Assembly: GCA_015231605.1 (NCBI GenBank)
Contig: JADGBG010000018.1
Location: forward strand, 1 to 36,298
Direction of reading: 5' to 3'
From: Alphaproteobacteria bacterium
GTDB taxonomy: Bacteria; Pseudomonadota; Alphaproteobacteria; Rhodospirillales; Magnetovibrionaceae
Length of the DNA: 36,298 nt
Below the pieces are notes generated by a model. It was not told the DNA's origin. It did not search any database and worked only from the letters and a program-made list of their open reading frames with translations. The number at the start of each line of letters is the position of its first letter. Position 1 is the first letter of the stretch. Positions 20,497 to 27,360 of this stretch are shown here, piece after piece. The translations under genes were made by a program, and so were the position numbers.

Positions 20497-21763
20497 GTTT
20501 CACAACCTGCCGCCCAAGGAAGCCGTCGCCTATTTCGAGCGCAAGGGCTACGCCGTCAGCTTCGCTTGGCAGGATGTGTGGAAGGAAGAGCACGCCCGCG
20601 CCTTTACCGTCGCCAAGGCCATGCGCCTGGATATCCTGGAAGACATCCGCAACGCGACCGAGCTGGCCATCAAGAACGGGCTGACGTTTCAACAGTTCCA
20701 GAAACAACTCGCCCCGATCCTGCAGGCCAAGGGGTGGTGGGGCAAGCAGGACATGGTCGATCCGCTCACCGGAAAAACCCGCAAGGTGCAGCTCGGATCA
20801 GGCCGGCGTCTGAAAACGATCTTCGACACCAACATGCGCACGTCCTACGCCGCCGGGAAGTGGGAACGGATCCAGCGCGTCAAAGACAGGCGGCCGTATC
20901 TGCGCTACATCGCCATCCTGGACGGGCGCACCCGCCTGCAGCACAAGACCTGGCACGGCACGGTGCTGCCTGTCGATCACCCGTTCTGGAAAACCCACTA
21001 CCCGCCCAACGGCTGGCGTTGCCGGTGCACGGTGCAGCAGCTCTCCGATCGTGATCTCAAGCGCTTTGGACACGAGGTCTCGCCGTCCCCGGCCATCCAG
21101 ACCCGCAAATGGGGAAACCCGCGCACCGGCGAGATCATGGACGTGCCGATCGGCATCGATCCCGGGTTCGATTACAACGTCGGCCTGGCGCGCGACCGCG
21201 CCTTCACGCCGCCGCCGCAGGGGGGCGGATTGCCGACGTCGTTCCCGACCGGCGTCAACCTGCCGCCGCTGCCCGCGCCGCGCCCGGCCCCGGCGCAGGT
21301 GTTGCCGGACGGACTGGGCGACGACGCTTACATCGACGCATTTCTCGATCCGTTCGGCACCCGCCGCGGCATGCCGGCCGTCCACTTCACCGACAAGGCT
21401 GGCGAGCGCCTGGTGATTTCCGAGGATCTGTTCCGCGCCGCCGACGGCACGCTGAAGCTGACCAAGGACGGCAGGCATCTCTATGCCGGGCTGCTGGCCG
21501 CCGCGATCCGCGAGCCCGACGAGATCTGGTGGGTATGGGAAGAGCTGCACAATAAGCCGGGAACATGGATCCTACGCCGCCGCCACATCGCCCGCTGGGA
21601 TCTGGGCAACGGACAGGCCCCGGCGCTGAGCGTGTTCGAACATGGCCAGGACGGCTGGACCGACACCACCGTGTTCGCGCCCAAGGCATCGCGCACCGTC
21701 AAGGCGCAGGACGATTATCTCGACCGCTGGCGTGGTGGCACGCTGGCCTGGCGCCGGCGCTGA
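20483..21763 (+). CDS. F: MuF head morphogenesis protein fused to a PBECR2-type nuclease domain
   Basis: A 426-residue fusion. Residues 1-200 are the Mu F-like minor head domain, with FDTNMRTSYAAGKWERIQ (114-131), HGTVLPVDHPFW (158-169) and PPNGWRCRCTVQQLS (174-188). A Pro-rich linker follows at 243-274. The C-terminal part, about 277-426, resembles PBECR2 (phage Barnase-EndoU-ColicinE5/RelE-like nuclease 2): GERLVISEDLFR, EPDEIWWVWEELHNKPGTW, LRRRHIARWDL and YLDRWRGGTLAWRRR. MuF proteins carrying toxin domains are known as a family of polymorphic toxins carried by temperate phages. The toxin activity and target are inferred. No small dedicated immunity gene is obvious downstream. It overlaps the portal gene by 14 bp. 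Confidence 0.87.
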   Translation: MATIEFHNLPPKEAVAYFERKGYAVSFAWQDVWKEEHARAFTVAKAMRLDILEDIRNATELAIKNGLTFQQFQKQLAPILQAKGWWGKQDMVDPLTGKTRKVQLGSGRRLKTIFDTNMRTSYAAGKWERIQRVKDRRPYLRYIAILDGRTRLQHKTWHGTVLPVDHPFWKTHYPPNGWRCRCTVQQLSDRDLKRFGHEVSPSPAIQTRKWGNPRTGEIMDVPIGIDPGFDYNVGLARDRAFTPPPQGGGLPTSFPTGVNLPPLPAPRPAPAQVLPDGLGDDAYIDAFLDPFGTRRGMPAVHFTDKAGERLVISEDLFRAADGTLKLTKDGRHLYAGLLAAAIREPDEIWWVWEELHNKPGTWILRRRHIARWDLGNGQAPALSVFEHGQDGWTDTTVFAPKASRTVKAQDDYLDRWRGGTLAWRRR

Positions 21764-21766
21764 CCC

Positions 21767-21797
21767 AAAAGTAAAACCCCGCCGGTGATCGACGGGG
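21767..21797 (-). terminator. Leftward terminator for the DUF4145 gene
   Basis: On the reverse strand CCCCG-T-CG and CG-G-CGGGG form a stem (21777-21781 with 21793-21797, with an inner 2-bp pair) around a 5-nt loop, followed by TTTTACTTTT. It is the only T-rich intrinsic terminator pointing left in the late region, and it lies just behind the end of MuF. It would stop leftward transcripts before they run antisense through the head genes. Confidence 0.7.
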
Positions 21798-22014
21798 CTT
21801 GCGCCTCGGCCCTTGGACGCGGATCACCCGCTGGGCTCCGAAGCTCGTTCATTATAGCGTTTTGCGCAGGAAAAATCCAGATCGCCCGTAAATCGCCGGA
21901 GAGGCGCTTTCTTGCCCGGCGGCACCCATCATGGCTCCCCACCCCGTCAAACCATTCAAGACCCCGTTAAATGAGCCTTGTGCGGGCGGTTTAAGAGAAA
22001 GGTCGGGGTGGTTT
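21798..22014. other. Non-coding gap after MuF; no gene recognised
   Basis: About 217 bp between the leftward terminator and the end of the DUF4145 gene. No plausible rightward gene is seen. Leftward, a 27-residue frame begins at the ATG near 21934 behind GGGGAG, but it is short and its codon use is mixed. The stretch could hold a leftward non-coding RNA or simply the 3' untranslated region. Confidence 0.4.
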
Positions 22015-22644
22015 TCAGACTTCCCCTGGATTGGCGTCTTCTCGGCCACGGCGGACCCTGGCCGGCAACACGAACAGAATGTCCCCAAGCGCGCGGGCAA
22101 AATCCACGATCCGGCGGGCGTCATCCTCATTGGGCAATTCGGCATTCATATCGGCGTGGCGTTGGTCGTTGGCGTCAAGCCTCACCTCATGCGCCCATTC
22201 CGCCATGTCCGGGGTGATCAGATGATCATCACGGGCCTGGTTGATGCGATTGTAGAGCTTTCCGTCGATGTATCCACGCTGCTTGAGCATTTCGTCCACG
22301 GCGCAGGCCGCCAGCATGACAGAACCAGCCGGGGCGTGGATGGTCTCCATGGCTTGCTGCATGTAGCTTTTGACTTTGTCCGGCAACGCCGCATCGGCGA
22401 TGGGGATTTTGGGGAAGTATTCTCGCACCGACGAATCGACACGGCCGTTTTTGTAATATGCCCAGGCCGCAACGGCGCCACCGCAAGAGCGGCATTCATA
22501 AAAACTCCAGCGCCGCATAATCGGTCCACCGCCGGGTGTCTTTTCCGTATCAAAACTGGTCTGCCGAAGCAAAGAAGGATGCGCCTTGCCGCAGTGCGGG
22601 CAGCGGTCCAGGTCCAAAGAGTCGATAAACTGCAGATCGTCCAT
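22015..22644 (-). CDS. DUF4145 domain protein with zinc ribbon, reverse-strand moron
   Basis: A 209-residue protein on the reverse strand within the head gene block. The N-terminus is a zinc ribbon: CPHCG at residues 14-18 and CRSCG further along (YECRSCGGAV). The second half (VKSYMQQAMETIHAPAGSVMLAACAVDEMLKQRGY, seen as KSYMQQAMETIHAPAGSV, then LYNRINQARDDHLITPDMAEWAHEVRLDAND and RIVDFARALGDILFVLPARV) is the DUF4145 helical domain. ATG at 22644 has GGGAGGGGCGG upstream. Such proteins occur in prophages and near defence genes with no settled role. It has its own terminator behind (21767-21797) and a hairpin in front (22663-22692), so it looks like an independent cassette. Confidence 0.85.
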   Translation of the reverse strand: MDDLQFIDSLDLDRCPHCGKAHPSLLRQTSFDTEKTPGGGPIMRRWSFYECRSCGGAVAAWAYYKNGRVDSSVREYFPKIPIADAALPDKVKSYMQQAMETIHAPAGSVMLAACAVDEMLKQRGYIDGKLYNRINQARDDHLITPDMAEWAHEVRLDANDQRHADMNAELPNEDDARRIVDFARALGDILFVLPARVRRGREDANPGEV

Positions 22645-22662
22645 TCCGCCCCTCCCAAACCA

Positions 22663-22692
22663 GAACACCCCGGAACTTGTTCCGGGGTGTTC
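22663..22692. repeat. 14-bp-stem hairpin sharing the 20-bp core of the 14636 terminator
   Basis: GAACACCCCGGAAC (22663-22676) pairs with GTTCCGGGGTGTTC (22679-22692) around TT. The core CCCCGGAACTTGTTCCGGGG (22668-22687) is identical to the terminator core at 14636-14655. It has no T-run on either side. It lies 19 bp upstream of the DUF4145 start on the leftward strand and 72 bp upstream of the gpI gene on the rightward strand. It could be a protein-binding operator, an mRNA processing site or a weak terminator. Confidence 0.85.
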
Positions 22693-22764
22693 CTGTTCTC
22701 GCGTCACCATAAGCTGCCACCACTCACTCTGAGACGCAAGCCTCAACTTCGGAACGGGGACTAC

Positions 22765-23802
22765 ATGAAGCTCAAACTGGCCACTTGCACCAGCACTCTA
22801 CCGGATGGCGCGCCTACCGTCATCAAGCTGATCCCGATGGGTGACATCGTCGCCGCGGACGGCCGCAAGTGGACCCTTACCGACGCGGAGGCCGTGGTCG
22901 CCGCCAGCGCCGCGGGGATCGACCTGGTGATCGACTACGGCCACCAGACCGACCTCGCCCAGAAGAATGGCCAGCCCGCGCCCGCCGCCGGTTGGATCTC
23001 CAAACTGGAAGCGCGTGCTGACGGCATCTACGGCCAGGTGGAATGGACCGAAAAGGCCAAGGCCCACCTGGAAGGCAAGGAATACCGCTACCTCTCGCCG
23101 ACGTTCTACCACGACAAGGCCGGAAACGTTCTGCGCATCGTTCGCGCCGCGCTGACCAACAATCCGGCCATTCATGAGCTCCCCGCTTTGGCGGAGGCGC
23201 AAGACGAAGGAAACCAGATCATGGATGAAGAACAGTTCCTGGCCTTGTGTCAGGCCCTCGGCCTGCCCGAGGACACGGCGGTGGACAAGGTGATCGCCGC
23301 CGCCAAGGCGCTGAAGGCGGGCGAAGCCGCCGCCGGCGCCGACGGCGAAACCGTCAAGGCGGTGTGTTCCGCTCTCGATCTCGGCGACAACGCCAAGGCC
23401 GAGGACATCACCCAGGCCATCACCGGCCTCAAGGACGGCGCCCAGCCGGATCCCAAGGAATTCGTTTCCATGGCGTCCTACCGGGATCTGTCCGGCCAGC
23501 TCGACGCCCTGCAGAAGCAGGTGAACGGCGACAAGGCCGCCGACGCCGTCGAAAAGGCCATGGCCTCCGGCAAGGTCACTCCCGCCCAGAAGAGCTGGGC
23601 GCTGTCCTTCGCCAGCAAGGACCTCAAGGGCTTCAACGAATTCCTTGAAACCCAGCCGGTCATCGTGGCCCCGGGTTCCGCCATGTCCGGCGACACCCCG
23701 GCCAAGGCCAGCGCGCTCGATGCCGAACAGAAAGCGCTCTGCTCGGCAATGGGCATTTCCGAGGATGACTTCCTCAACACCATGAACGAAGGGACCGCGT
23801 AA
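22765..23802 (+). CDS. I: Head protease/scaffold protein (Mu gpI-like)
   Basis: A 345-residue protein similar to Mu gpI, which processes the head during assembly. The N-terminal 150 residues are the protease-like domain: IPMGDIVAADGRKWTLTDAEAVVAA, seen as IPMGDIVAADGRKW, then IDLVIDYGHQTDLAQKNGQPAPAAGWISKLE, shown as LVIDYGHQTDL and PAAGWISKLEAR, then EGKEYRYLSPTFYHD. The C-terminal part is helical, scaffold-like (ALCQALGLPEDTAVDKVIAAAKALKAG as ALCQALGLPEDTAVDKV). The ATG at 22765 follows GGAACGGGGAC. The frame is open upstream to 21931, but that part is the reverse complement of the DUF4145 gene. An internal start at 23221 could give a separate scaffold. Confidence 0.88.
   Translation: MKLKLATCTSTLPDGAPTVIKLIPMGDIVAADGRKWTLTDAEAVVAASAAGIDLVIDYGHQTDLAQKNGQPAPAAGWISKLEARADGIYGQVEWTEKAKAHLEGKEYRYLSPTFYHDKAGNVLRIVRAALTNNPAIHELPALAEAQDEGNQIMDEEQFLALCQALGLPEDTAVDKVIAAAKALKAGEAAAGADGETVKAVCSALDLGDNAKAEDITQAITGLKDGAQPDPKEFVSMASYRDLSGQLDALQKQVNGDKAADAVEKAMASGKVTPAQKSWALSFASKDLKGFNEFLETQPVIVAPGSAMSGDTPAKASALDAEQKALCSAMGISEDDFLNTMNEGTA
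23221..23802 (+). CDS. Possible internal start for a scaffold (Mu gpZ-like)
   Basis: ATG 23221 is in frame with the gpI gene and has GAAGGAAACC upstream. It would give the C-terminal 193 residues alone, beginning MDEEQFLALCQALGLPED. In Mu, gene Z is an internal in-frame start within I that gives the scaffold, and the present spacing and ribosome binding site fit that. No direct evidence of use is available from the sequence. Confidence 0.4.
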   Translation: MDEEQFLALCQALGLPEDTAVDKVIAAAKALKAGEAAAGADGETVKAVCSALDLGDNAKAEDITQAITGLKDGAQPDPKEFVSMASYRDLSGQLDALQKQVNGDKAADAVEKAMASGKVTPAQKSWALSFASKDLKGFNEFLETQPVIVAPGSAMSGDTPAKASALDAEQKALCSAMGISEDDFLNTMNEGTA

Positions 23803-23803
23803 C

Positions 23804-24211
23804 ATGGCTCTCTCTGCTGATCGCAACACGCCCGAAAAAGACGGCGTCATGCGCGACGTCGGCGTCGCCGCCACCGCCGTGTGCTACGCTGGCGGACTCG
23901 CCTGCCGCAACGCCACGGGCTACGCCACGCCCGGCGCCACCGCCACGACGCTCAAGGCCATCGGCCGTTTCGAGGAAACGGTGGACAACAGTGCCGGCGC
24001 CGACGGCGCGGTGACCGTCAAGGTCAAGAAGGGCGTCTTCCGCTTCGCCAACTCCGCCGCCGGCGACGCCATCGCCGCCGCCGACATCGGCAACGACTGC
24101 TACATCGTCGACGACGAAACGGTGGCCAAGACCGACGGCACCGGCACCCGCTCGATCGCCGGCAAGATCTTCGACGTGGACGCCCAGGGCGTCTGGGTCG
24201 CGGTCGGCTGA
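23804..24211 (+). CDS. Head decoration-like protein
   Basis: A 135-residue, beta-rich protein with many small residues: GGLACRNATGYATPGATATTLKAIGRFEETVDNS, seen as ACRNATGYATPGATA and GRFEETVDNSAGADGA, VTVKVKKGVFRFAN, and CYIVDDETVAKTDGTGTRS. This resembles small structural cement or decoration proteins that lie between the protease and the major head gene. The family could not be fixed. It starts 2 bp after gpI and ends 31 bp before the major head gene. Confidence 0.65.
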   Translation: MALSADRNTPEKDGVMRDVGVAATAVCYAGGLACRNATGYATPGATATTLKAIGRFEETVDNSAGADGAVTVKVKKGVFRFANSAAGDAIAAADIGNDCYIVDDETVAKTDGTGTRSIAGKIFDVDAQGVWVAVG

Positions 24212-24242
24212 TCCGAACAACCGCAAGAAAAGGGATAGACCC

Positions 24243-25298
24243 ATGAGTAAGTTTACCAAGATCGCGGCGTTCGGCTTCGCCTTTGCCGCCATCGCCGGCC
24301 TGGCGCTCTTCGGCGCCGGCCCGGCCGACGCCTCCGCCGCGCATGCGGCCATTGGCGACCCGCTCGACCTCGGCGTTGCCGGCGTGTCGTTTCTCGGCGC
24401 GGGCCTGATCGTCAACCGTTCCACCCTCAACAACCTCTTCACCAGCTTCAAAACGCTATTTCTCAGCGCCTTGGGTAAGGCGACGCCGCAGTGGCAATCC
24501 GTCGCCATGCTGGTCCCCAGCACGACCAAGTCTAACGACTACGGCTGGCTGGGCAAGTTCCCGAACGTGCGGGAATGGGTCGGCGACCGCGTCGTGCACA
24601 ACATCGCGGCGCACAAGTACACCATCACCAACAAGGACTACGAACTCACCATCGGCGTCGACCGCAACGACATCGACGACGACAACATCGGCATCTACAG
24701 CCCGATGTTCTCGGAGATGGGCGACGCCATCATGGCCAAGCCCGACCAGCTGGTGTTCGATCTTCTGAAGTCCGGCTTTTCCAACATCTGCTACGACGGA
24801 CAGAATTTCTTCGACACCGACCACCCGGTGCTCGACGAAAACGGCGGCGTCATTTCGATGGCCAACACCGACGGCGGGGCGGGCAATGCCTGGTTCCTGT
24901 TGGACGATTCCCGCGCCGTGAAGCCGATCATCTTCCAGGAACGCAAAAAGCCCGATTTCACTGCGATGGACCAGGACACCGACGAACAGGTCTTCGCCTC
25001 GCGTCGGTACCGCTACGGCACGCACTCGCGCTGCAACGTCGGCTTCGGTTTCTGGCAGCTGATCTGGGGCTCCAAACAGACCCTGGACGCGGCCCACTTC
25101 AAGACCGCTTTCGAGACGCTGGGCGGCAACAAGGGCGATTACGGCCGCCCGCTTGGCATCCGTGGCCGCAAGCTCGTTGTCGGCATGTCCAACTTCGAGG
25201 CCGCGAAGAAGATCGTTGGCGCGAAGGAGCTGGCCGGCGGCGGCGACAACCCGTGGTACGGCATGGCCGAGGTCGTCCTCGTGTCGTGGCTGGACTAA
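24243..25298 (+). CDS. T: Major head protein (Mu gpT-like) with hydrophobic leader-like N-terminus
   Basis: A 351-residue major capsid protein. From about residue 56 (IVNRSTLNNLFTSFKTLFLSALG) it follows the gpT family: WLGKFPNVREWVGDRVVHNI, YTITNKDYELTIGVDRNDIDDDNIGIYSPMF, seen as YELTIGVDRNDIDDDN, and YDGQNFFDTDHPV. The first 55 residues are unusual: a Lys-containing start, a hydrophobic stretch at 7-24, ADASAAHA at about 28-35 which resembles a signal-peptidase site, and another Gly-rich hydrophobic part. Usual gpT proteins begin near the IVNRSTL block. The ATG at 24243 has a good AAAAGGGATAG site, so the leader is probably translated. Confidence 0.93.
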   Translation: MSKFTKIAAFGFAFAAIAGLALFGAGPADASAAHAAIGDPLDLGVAGVSFLGAGLIVNRSTLNNLFTSFKTLFLSALGKATPQWQSVAMLVPSTTKSNDYGWLGKFPNVREWVGDRVVHNIAAHKYTITNKDYELTIGVDRNDIDDDNIGIYSPMFSEMGDAIMAKPDQLVFDLLKSGFSNICYDGQNFFDTDHPVLDENGGVISMANTDGGAGNAWFLLDDSRAVKPIIFQERKKPDFTAMDQDTDEQVFASRRYRYGTHSRCNVGFGFWQLIWGSKQTLDAAHFKTAFETLGGNKGDYGRPLGIRGRKLVVGMSNFEAAKKIVGAKELAGGGDNPWYGMAEVVLVSWLD

Positions 25299-25325
25299 CC
25301 CAAGGCCATAAGGAGCAGATGAACC

Positions 25326-25544
25326 ATGGCTAAGAAAATCCGCATCGTCTCCCGGATCGACGGGTTCCGCCGCGGCGGCAAAGCCCATCCGAAGACGGTA
25401 ACCTTCCACGACCTCGATGCCTTCACGAAGGAACAGCTCGAAGCGATCAAAACCGAGCCCAACCTGATCGTCGACGAGGTGGACGTGGAGGACGACACCA
25501 AGGAAAGCGGCGACGCGAAGAAGGCGCCGCCGTCGAAGAAATAA
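25326..25544 (+). CDS. Small head-region protein (Mu gp35/HI1506-like)
   Basis: A 72-residue protein. It starts with MAKKIRIVSRIDGFRRGGKAHPKTV, seen as IRIVSRIDGFRRGGKAHPK, which matches the small gp35-like (HI1506-related) proteins after gpT in Mu-like phages, and ends in an acidic and lysine-rich tail (DEVDVEDDTKESGDAKKAPP). The role is unknown. RBS AAGGAGCAGATGAACC lies upstream of ATG 25326. Confidence 0.78.
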   Translation: MAKKIRIVSRIDGFRRGGKAHPKTVTFHDLDAFTKEQLEAIKTEPNLIVDEVDVEDDTKESGDAKKAPPSKK

Positions 25545-25619
25545 CCTCAGAGCAAAAGCCCAGTGCGTGCGGGTCGGGCGGTGATCCGCGCACACATCCG
25601 AAGGGCCGATCACCACAGT

Positions 25620-25653
25620 CCCCGGGAGAGCCGCCGCCCCGTCTCTCCCGGGG
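25620..25653 (+). terminator. Terminator-like hairpin between head and tail genes
   Basis: CCCCGGGAGAG (25620-25630) pairs with CTCTCCCGGGG (25643-25653), an 11-bp perfect stem with a 12-nt loop. It lies in the 136-bp gap between the gp35-like gene and gp36. The following TGTTTAAA is a poor T-run, so it may be a partial terminator or an mRNA processing signal that separates abundant head mRNA from tail mRNA. Confidence 0.6.
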
Positions 25654-25680
25654 CATCGTGTTTAAAGGACGCCCCTCGTC

Positions 25681-26103
25681 ATGTATGCCAATCAACAGAA
25701 CATGGTCGACCGCTTCGGTAGCACCGAGCTGATCGAGATCACCGATCGGGAAGAGCCGTACACCGGCGCGATCGTGGCTTCTGTCATGACGGGCGCCCTG
25801 GAGGATGCCTCGGCCGAGATCGACAGCTACATCGCCGTGCGTTACGACCTGCCGCTGCCGTCCACGCCGAAGATGCTTGAAAAGGTCTGCTGCGATATCG
25901 CGCGCAAGAACCTTTACAAGGATCGGCCGCTCGAGGAAGTCGTCAACAATTACAAGTCCGCCGTGGCCTGGCTGCGCGACGTGTCCAAGGGCGTGTCCGA
26001 GCTGGATATCGGCGGGACCGAGCCCGCCGGCGACACCACCGGCGCGCCGGTGCTCAACAGCCCGTCCCAGACCTTCACCAAAACCAGCATGCAGGGGTTC
26101 TGA
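25681..26103 (+). CDS. Head-tail connector protein (Mu gp36, DUF1320)
   Basis: A 140-residue protein of DUF1320. Landmarks: MYANQQNMVDRFGSTELIEIT, seen as DRFGSTELIEITDRE, then GALEDASAEIDSYIAVRYDLPLPSTP (seen as DASAEIDSYIAVRYDLPLP), MLEKVCCDIARKNLYK and AVAWLRDVSKGVSELDIG. It forms part of the neck between head and tail. It is the first gene after the 25620 hairpin, with GAC as the only spacer before the next gene. Confidence 0.9.
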   Translation: MYANQQNMVDRFGSTELIEITDREEPYTGAIVASVMTGALEDASAEIDSYIAVRYDLPLPSTPKMLEKVCCDIARKNLYKDRPLEEVVNNYKSAVAWLRDVSKGVSELDIGGTEPAGDTTGAPVLNSPSQTFTKTSMQGF

Positions 26104-26104
26104 C

Positions 26105-26557
26105 ATGAGCGCCGCGGTTCTCCATATCGACGCCACGGGCCTGAACGGCATTGCCGAGAAGTTCGAGCGCCTGCAGCGCCGCGTCGCCGACGTCTCGCCC
26201 CTGATGGATGAGATCGGCTCCATGCTGGTGGCCTCCACCCAGGACCGTTTTGAGCGCGGCGTCGATCCGGACGGTCGGCCGTGGACCCCGTCTGGGCGCG
26301 TGAACATGTCCCAAGGCACCGCCAAGACGCTGCTCGATTCCGGACGCCTGATGAGCTCCATCACCCATGAGCCCGGCAACAGCCAGGTCGAGGTCGGGTC
26401 CAACGTGATCTACGCCGCCATTCATCAACTGGGCGGCCAGGCCGGGCGCGGGTTGGCCGCGACCATTCCCGCCCGCCCGTATCTCGGCGTCTCTGCCGAG
26501 GACGAGCGCGAGATCGGCAACATCGTCGACGACTACCTGGCGGAGGCGCTGCAATGA
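26105..26557 (+). CDS. G: Tail completion/virion morphogenesis protein (Mu gpG-like)
   Basis: A 150-residue phage virion morphogenesis protein that completes the tail for head joining. Family features: LQRRVADVSPLMDEIGSMLVASTQDRFERGVDPDG (seen as LMDEIGSMLVASTQDRF), GRPWTPSGR, LLDSGRLMSSI, VEVGSNVIYAAIHQLGGQAG and IPARPYLGVS. It starts 2 bp after gp36 and overlaps gp37 by 4 bp. Confidence 0.93.
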   Translation: MSAAVLHIDATGLNGIAEKFERLQRRVADVSPLMDEIGSMLVASTQDRFERGVDPDGRPWTPSGRVNMSQGTAKTLLDSGRLMSSITHEPGNSQVEVGSNVIYAAIHQLGGQAGRGLAATIPARPYLGVSAEDEREIGNIVDDYLAEALQ

Positions 26558-27162
26558 TCGGCAACATCGAGCAGGCCATGATCGACGCCGTCAAGGCGGT
26601 CAACGGAACCGACGCCGGAAAGCTCGGCTACCAGATCCTCACCATCGGCAGCTATGGCGGCGAGTTCGCGAGCGAGGAAGGGATCTCCCGCGCCGTCCGA
26701 ACCTTTCCGGCCGTGCTGTTCGTCTACCTTGGGGAGCCCAAGCCCGTCGAAGGGCCGAACGGCGGCTTGTGGCGTCGGCCGTCCTGGGCGGCGTTCGTCG
26801 CTCAGGACAACCGCCGCAATGAATCGTCCGTGCGTCATGGCGCGGACGGCAAGGTCGGCTCCTATCAGATGGCCGAGGACATCGCCGCACTGTTTTTCCG
26901 CAAGGATCTGGGACAGGCCATCCAGCCCATCGTGCCTGGCGCGGTCCGCTCGATCAGAAACGCCGGCAGCGTCTCTATATATAGTGTCGAGCTCACCACT
27001 GAGTTCCTGTGGAACCCGGCGCTGGCCGATGCCGCCGCGCTCAACGATTTCTCGACCTTCCACGCCGATTGGGACATGCCGCCGCATGGCAACGTCACCG
27101 CGCCTCTGCCCGCCGCCGAGGCGGATGCATCCGACACCCTCACCAACCTGGAGACTTCCTGA
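26554..27162 (+). CDS. Tail terminator-like protein (Mu gp37, DUF1834)
   Basis: A 202-residue protein of DUF1834, which in Mu-like phages is part of the tail connector. Landmarks: MIGNIEQAMIDAVKAVNG, then FPAVLFVYLGEPKPV, WRRPSWAAFVAQDNRRNESSVRHG, seen as SWAAFVAQDNRRNES, and the late block SVSIYSVELTTEFLWNPA. It overlaps G by 4 bp and ends in one-base overlap with gp38. Confidence 0.88.
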   Translation: MIGNIEQAMIDAVKAVNGTDAGKLGYQILTIGSYGGEFASEEGISRAVRTFPAVLFVYLGEPKPVEGPNGGLWRRPSWAAFVAQDNRRNESSVRHGADGKVGSYQMAEDIAALFFRKDLGQAIQPIVPGAVRSIRNAGSVSIYSVELTTEFLWNPALADAAALNDFSTFHADWDMPPHGNVTAPLPAAEADASDTLTNLETS

Positions 27163-27353
27163 TGTTGACGCAGTTCGTACAGCCCGCGGACGGGCTCAAG
27201 GTCCGCGATCCCGAAAAGGGCGGTCACCTGCCGGCCGTCGGCCGCGAGGTGCCGCTCACGCCCTACTGGCGTCGCCGCCTGAAGGATGAGGACGTCGTCA
27301 AGGCGTTCAAGCCCAAGGCCGAAAAGCCGTCTTCCGGCAAGACCAAGGAGTAA
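27162..27353 (+). CDS. DUF2635 family protein (Mu gp38-like)
   Basis: A 63-residue protein that fits DUF2635: FVQPADGLKVRDPEKGGHLPA, seen as QPADGLKVRDPEKGGHLP, then GREVPLTPYWRRRLKDEDVV and a Lys-rich tail. Role unknown. It lies at its usual position right before the sheath gene, with 7 bp between the two. Confidence 0.85.
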   Translation: MLTQFVQPADGLKVRDPEKGGHLPAVGREVPLTPYWRRRLKDEDVVKAFKPKAEKPSSGKTKE

Positions 27354-27360
27354 CTGACCC

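Noticed and set aside
21931-22764. Extension of the gpI frame upstream of 22765
   Set aside because: This frame is open only because it is antisense to the DUF4145 gene. The gpI start at 22765 has a ribosome binding site and gives the expected length.
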